This document shows positions 62,855-64,000 of a DNA stretch of 64,000 nt, in pieces. Position 1 is the first letter of the stretch. Each line of letters opens with the position of its first letter. The DNA comes from Globisporangium splendens. Lineage: Eukaryota; Oomycota; Peronosporomycetes; Pythiales; Pythiaceae. The translations under genes were made by a program, and so were the position numbers. The DNA lies in the NCBI GenBank assembly GCA_006386115.1, contig VFIW01000095.1:41001-105000 (forward strand). The letters are read 5' to 3'. Below the pieces are notes generated by a model. It was given only the letters and a program-made list of their open reading frames with translations. It was not told the DNA's origin and did no database searches.

Positions 62855-64000
62855 CGCGGTTGACAGGCGCCACGAGCAAGGAGGACTCGCCGGGACACAC
62901 GGCTACCTCTACGGCGAGTCGCGCGAATGCGCAGCAATCGTCGACAGTGCACCAAGGTGCTGACTTCCTCATCTCGCGCGGTCAAGAAACCAGCACCACA
63001 CGATCAAGTCAAGTCGCTGCAGGTCATCAAGCCACGTCTGTCGCGAGGGGCGCGTCGACTTTAAGCGACGAGATTGCCAAAAAGCACATCCCGACCATCA
63101 AGGAGTGTCTGCGTACGTGTCGTCGTCACTTTGTAAAGATACACTTACATATGATGAGAGAGAGATTTTGCTAACAAATTGCTGCATTGATGTGATTCCA
63201 CACAGAATTCCGCGGTCCTCCGGATCCGTTGAAAGGCGACGAATACTACCGCCGCGTGCGCGACTCGGCCAAGGAAGTGCTCGATGCAATTTACGACACG
63301 GACAATGCGCCTGGGCTCGGCGGCATGGGCATGTCAGCGCGTATCCAAGGTGTCGGCAATCCAGCTGACAACGCTTCCTCCAACTCGGGCTGGAGCTCGA
63401 AGATCTGGGGCAAAGGAGGATCTGGAGGCGACAATCTGCCAAGTGTGCCCACTGCGGGTGGACCAATTGGCGGATATGGCGGACAAGGTCAATACGGATA
63501 CCCAAGTGACCCGAACCAGGGAGGATACAACGGTCCGCAGTCGTATGGCCAACAGCAACCTCCTTACCAACCTGAGTATCCGTCTTACGGTGGTCCTGCC
63601 GGTCCAGGAGCTCCAGCGCCGTACGGCGGCCAGCCTTCGTATGGAGGTCCGCCACCGTTCAACGATCAGAAATTCTCTGGCATCGGGAACCCAATGTACC
63701 AGGACGCAAGAGGTATGTTGGCAATGACGATCTTGCACATTGCACCCACATTGAGCGTGTGATACTGAACCGATTGTGATTATATCCATGCTGCAACTTT
63801 AGACGAGAAGGGATTCTTCCAGGGACTGAAAGAAAAGGCGGCATCGAAGTTCACCAAGTCGGATGGACGACCTGTTGGCAACATGAACGGTGCGCCACCT
63901 GGATCGACGAACCCTCCAGACGGATGGAGCTTCGCGACTAACCGTGGTCCGACGAGCGGCAACTACGGTCCTGGCGTTCCTGCGTATAACCCAGAAGAGA
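62855..64000 (+). CDS. Tepsin/ENTH-like adaptor protein, partial, first exon frame-broken
   Basis: Exons end at 63112 (GC|GTACGT), then 63206-63712, then 63803 to the window edge, all in phase. Across the first junction the protein reads KKHIPTIKECLQ-FRGPPDPLKGDEYYRRVRDSAKEVLDAIY, which fits the end of the ENTH/VHS-like domain of tepsin, the AP-4 accessory protein. Exon 2 continues as a Gly/Pro/Tyr/Gln-rich disordered tail, with a conserved-looking GFFQGLKEKAASKF in exon 3. The first exon also carries ENTH-like pieces (HGYLYGE; GADFLISR; DQVKSLQVIK; CREGRVDFKRR), but in alternating frames. Probable role: coat-associated adaptor at the trans-Golgi or endosome. The start is not determined. Confidence 0.6.

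Noticed and set aside
1..64000. CRISPR array, rRNA or tRNA genes
   Set aside because: No regularly spaced short repeats, no rRNA-like stretch and no tRNA cloverleaf with a convincing B-box were seen by eye. The genome is eukaryotic, so CRISPR is not expected.

Overview
This 64 kb window looks like nuclear DNA of an oomycete (stramenopile). The reasons are the mix of gene families (a tandem C/H zinc-knuckle 'WRKY19-like' protein, a small Cys/His plus basic-domain regulator, clustered ABCB transporters), compact genes with short GT-AG introns (about 60-95 bp where I could resolve them), roughly balanced base composition, and chromodomain Ty3/gypsy elements beside APE-type LINEs with a C-terminal RNase H. 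I cannot name the species.

Layout. 1-14,092 is a nest of LTR retrotransposons. Element A (minus strand, cut by the window edge) and element B (plus strand) lie head to head with a 41 bp spacer. B and C are a tandem pair sharing one 439 bp LTR, and the array interrupts an older chromodomain element D. All three copies carry an extra ORF ('ORF0', 116 aa) between the 5' LTR and gag. Element C has lost its integrase through an in-frame 684 bp deletion between 8 bp repeats. 14,093-22,000 holds two LINE copies with 3' ends facing each other. The nearly full-length one encodes a CCHC ORF1, an OTU-like protease region, an APE endonuclease, a reverse transcriptase and a DGGSRGNPG-type RNase H.

22,023-34,599 is an ABCB (MDR/P-glycoprotein-like) cluster: one intact 1,300-aa gene, an inverted near-identical half copy, and a third gene with one internal stop codon. 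A 5'-truncated LINE with a 15 bp target-site duplication sits just upstream of the intact gene. 34,966-64,000 is gene-dense host sequence: a C2orf69-like protein, a CCT-domain protein with six internal repeats, a WRKY19-like knuckle protein, a Cys/His-basic regulator, a cupin-like protein, a PARP-like gene, a CENP-B/Tc5-type HTH protein, two adjacent low-complexity/IQ ORFs, a decayed Fanzor (eukaryotic TnpB-like nuclease), a GET2/CAML-like ER receptor, the glycine-cleavage P-protein, an unrecognised multi-exon gene, and a tepsin/ENTH-like gene running off the end.

Two patterns cross the window. Many otherwise convincing coding regions are broken by single-base length changes, several at homopolymers, which suggests consensus sequence error or recent decay. 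The in-frame stops I could align or reason about (ABC3, PARP-like, IQ ORF, the 61.5 kb gene, LINE ORF2) are all of the type made by C-to-T on the coding strand. Exon boundaries are my own reading of GT/AG sites and frame, and have not been checked against transcripts.
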